Shown here: positions 7,067 to 7,963 of the stretch, one piece after another
Numbering within the stretch: position 1 is the first letter of the stretch
How the letters are laid out: each line of letters opens with the position of its first letter
Assembly: GCA_937885165.1 (NCBI GenBank)
Contig: CAKZZJ010000093.1
Span: 1 to 7,963, forward strand
Length of the DNA stretch: 7,963 nucleotides
Reading direction: 5' to 3'
DNA from: an uncultured Caryophanales bacterium
Lineage (GTDB): Bacteria; Bacillota_I; Bacilli_A; Acholeplasmatales; Anaeroplasmataceae
Position numbers and translations under genes: made by a program
Notes under the pieces: model-generated
Seen by the model: the letters and a program-made list of their open reading frames with translations, nothing else
What the model was told of the DNA's origin: nothing
The model's database searches: none

Positions 7067-7303
7067 GCTAAAGTAGCAAACTGGAATGGCACAATTACAG
7101 TAGATGTAAGTGCTATAGACTGGTTTGGTAACAATGATGCAGTAGCATATATTCACATTTGGTATACTGATGGCTCTGGTACAACTTGGGGATCATGCCC
7201 TGAAATGACTAAAAAATCAGCAAATGTCTATACATATGCTTCAGATACTTCAAAAACTGTTTCTGGGTTTGTGGTTATAAGAGGAAGCAAAAGTAATACA
7301 TAG
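5651..7303 (+). pseudogene. Continuation of the starch-binding lipoprotein after the in-frame TAA
   Basis: This is the same reading frame as 1865-5650 with no stop until TAG at 7301-7303. It completes the eighth R repeat (VENDDKLNFEV ... GKYTFYVN) and adds R9-R13 (composite residues 1340-1423, 1424-1503, 1504-1582, 1583-1658, 1659-1733). A different C-terminal domain begins near 1735 (WNGTITVDVSAIDWF ... IHIWYTDGSGTTW). There is no signal peptide. The first start-like codon is TTG at 5768 in the middle of an R repeat, with no ribosome binding site, so separate translation is unlikely. It would be made only if the TAA is an error, is suppressed, or is absent in other strains. The frame and repeat consensus are well preserved, which argues for a very recent stop or a sequence error rather than an old pseudogene. 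Confidence 0.75.
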
Positions 7304-7384
7304 TGGAATCAAACAGATGATATAAGTTTTGAAACTTTAGTAGCATATAATTTTATACTTAAATTAGCAGAATCAGATGTTTAA
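7304..7384 (+). pseudogene. C-terminal tail of the giant lipoprotein after the in-frame TAG
   Basis: Directly after TAG (7301-7303) the same frame reads WNQTDDISFE and continues to TAA at 7382-7384 (26 residues). WNQTxDL-type strings are a conserved closing motif of CBM-like domains in starch-active proteins, usually after an 'I[FV]xR' strand; here FVVIRGSKSNT precedes the stop. The TAG therefore splits one domain, and the natural end of the gene is 7384, 26 bases before the next ATG. A single-base change in the TAG would restore a sense codon. Confidence 0.7.
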
Positions 7385-7397
7385 ATAGATTGTAAGC

Positions 7398-7404
7398 AAG
7401 GAGG
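7398..7404 (+). promoter_or_regulatory. Strong ribosome binding site of the second lipoprotein
   Basis: AAGGAGG is full consensus, 6 bases before ATG 7411. No terminator or clear promoter lies in the 26 bases after the upstream frame ends at 7384, so co-transcription is likely. Confidence 0.8.
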
Positions 7405-7410
7405 AAATTT

Positions 7411-7963
7411 ATGAAAAAAAGAAAATTTTTTACAATCATTACATCAGTAGCCTCAGTATTCGCACTAGGCTTAACTTTAGTTGCCTGTGGTGGTGAAGAA
7501 GTAGAAAGCACAACACCTGCTTCAACTCAAAAAACTGTAGAAACTAGTTCAGTTGCTCCAGCAACTACTACACCTGCTCCAACTTCAACACCTGCATCTC
7601 AATCATCTACTATTGTAGCACCCGCAACAACAACTACAGATGTACAACCTACAACTCCAGTTGTTAATCCATATGCTGTAAAAGTTGGTGGAACTGCAAA
7701 AGAAGTCACTGAAGTTGCTGAAAAAGAAAATAATAATTATGTATTTAAAGTTACTTTAGCAGTTGGTGATGTTCTAACAGTTGAAAAAAATGGTACTGTT
7801 CTTCCATTCCCTGTTGAAGGACAAGATGATGCAGCAAGCTTCACAGCTACAGTTGCTGGCGAACATACTTTCTATGTAAATAGTTCAGATAAAGTTTATG
7901 TTACACAACCAGTTGTTAATCCATATGCTGTAAAAGTTGGTGGAACTGCAAAAGAAGTCACTG
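7411..7963 (+). CDS. R-repeat surface lipoprotein, 5' part only
   Basis: The signal peptide MKKRKFF plus a hydrophobic core ends with lipobox LVAC and Cys26, so this is a lipid-anchored surface protein. Residues 27-86 form a Thr/Ser/Pro/Ala-rich linker. At residue 87 begins an 84-residue R repeat (PYAVKVGGTAKEV ... FPVEGQDDAASFTATVAGEHTFYVN), the same family as in the upstream lipoprotein. A second unit begins with identical DNA and runs off the right edge, so 184 codons are visible and the 3' end is missing. No CBM26 module appears in the visible part. It probably forms an operon with the upstream gene and may be a paralogue made of the repeat alone, or carry other domains beyond the window. 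Function is not known; surface glycan binding or a stalk is inferred from the neighbour. Confidence 0.85.
   Translation, partial: MKKRKFFTIITSVASVFALGLTLVACGGEEVESTTPASTQKTVETSSVAPATTTPAPTSTPASQSSTIVAPATTTTDVQPTTPVVNPYAVKVGGTAKEVTEVAEKENNNYVFKVTLAVGDVLTVEKNGTVLPFPVEGQDDAASFTATVAGEHTFYVNSSDKVYVTQPVVNPYAVKVGGTAKEVT
7657..7963 (+). repeat. 252-bp tandem repeat, second copy cut by the window end
   Basis: The 55 bases 7657-7711 are identical to 7909-7963, the last 55 of the window, an exact period of 252 bp (84 codons). The base before the two copies differs (t at 7656, a at 7908). Unlike the R copies of the first lipoprotein, these match perfectly as DNA over the visible overlap, which points to recent duplication or gene conversion. 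Confidence 0.85.

Noticed and set aside
5768..7303. Independent gene starting at 5768
   Set aside because: The start codon is TTG inside an R repeat, with no ribosome binding site or signal peptide, and the frame is the same as the upstream gene; it is the continuation after the in-frame TAA.
1865..7384. An alternative genetic code explaining the in-frame stops
   Set aside because: Both TAA and TAG would have to be sense while other genes here end in TAA; Trp is TGG and no in-frame TGA is used. A sequence error or recent nonsense mutation is simpler.
3002..7963. Repeats as a CRISPR array
   Set aside because: Units are ~240-252 bp, coding and in frame, with no short identical repeats and unique spacers at regular 60-70 bp spacing.

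Overview
The window suggests a low-GC Gram-positive bacterium, probably a gut or rumen Bacilli, Erysipelotrichia or Mollicutes-related lineage. From about base 255 onward the DNA is very AT-rich, with hand-counted stretches of about 25% GC in genes and near 13% in the intergenic region. Purine-rich ribosome binding sites precede the genes. Two of the proteins begin with lipobox signal peptides followed by Ser/Thr/Pro-rich linkers, as in Gram-positive surface lipoproteins. Trp is written TGG and no in-frame TGA was seen, so nothing points to the mycoplasma code. The exact lineage is an inference.

Layout. (1) Bases 1-251 differ in character: about 47% GC over the first 240 bases, encoding the N-terminal part of a DUF559 endonuclease-like protein that is cut off before its conserved core ends. 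It meets the AT-rich DNA in a ~20 bp stretch that fits both neighbours, which suggests a chimeric assembly join or, less likely, a real recombination point. (2) On the minus strand (1328 down to 229) lies a gene for a secreted or membrane-anchored protein: signal anchor, two InlB-type B-repeats, then repeating four-cysteine units. It is split by a -1 frameshift at an A7 run that is also a canonical A AAA AAA slippery heptamer, and it is truncated at the left-hand junction. (3) Bases 1329-1864 are a divergent regulatory region. A minus-strand promoter has its TTGACA box inside a perfect 11-bp inverted repeat, and a plus-strand promoter is followed by a cre/LacI-like operator. TGAAAGCG-type half-sites are shared by both. 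(4) Bases 1865-7384 form one giant reading frame for a starch-binding surface lipoprotein: lipobox, S/T/P linker, Ig-like domain, five CBM26-like modules, 13 copies of an unassigned ~80-residue repeat (called R here), and a C-terminal carbohydrate-binding-like domain with a WNQTDD motif. It is interrupted by two in-frame nonsense codons (TAA 5648-5650 and TAG 7301-7303) with no frame change. (5) From 7411 to the right edge, a second lipoprotein gene with its own strong RBS, 26 bp downstream, carries the same R repeat as near-identical 252-bp tandem units. The window ends inside the second unit.

How the parts may work together (inference): genes 4 and 5 look like one operon encoding long, cell-anchored, starch- or glycan-capturing fibres. 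They are probably under sugar-responsive control by a LacI/CcpA-family regulator that may also control the divergent InlB-repeat/Cys-rich surface protein. No enzyme, transporter, cohesin or dockerin is visible, so the window appears to hold the binding part of a larger locus. No RNA genes, CRISPR arrays or insertion sequences were seen.
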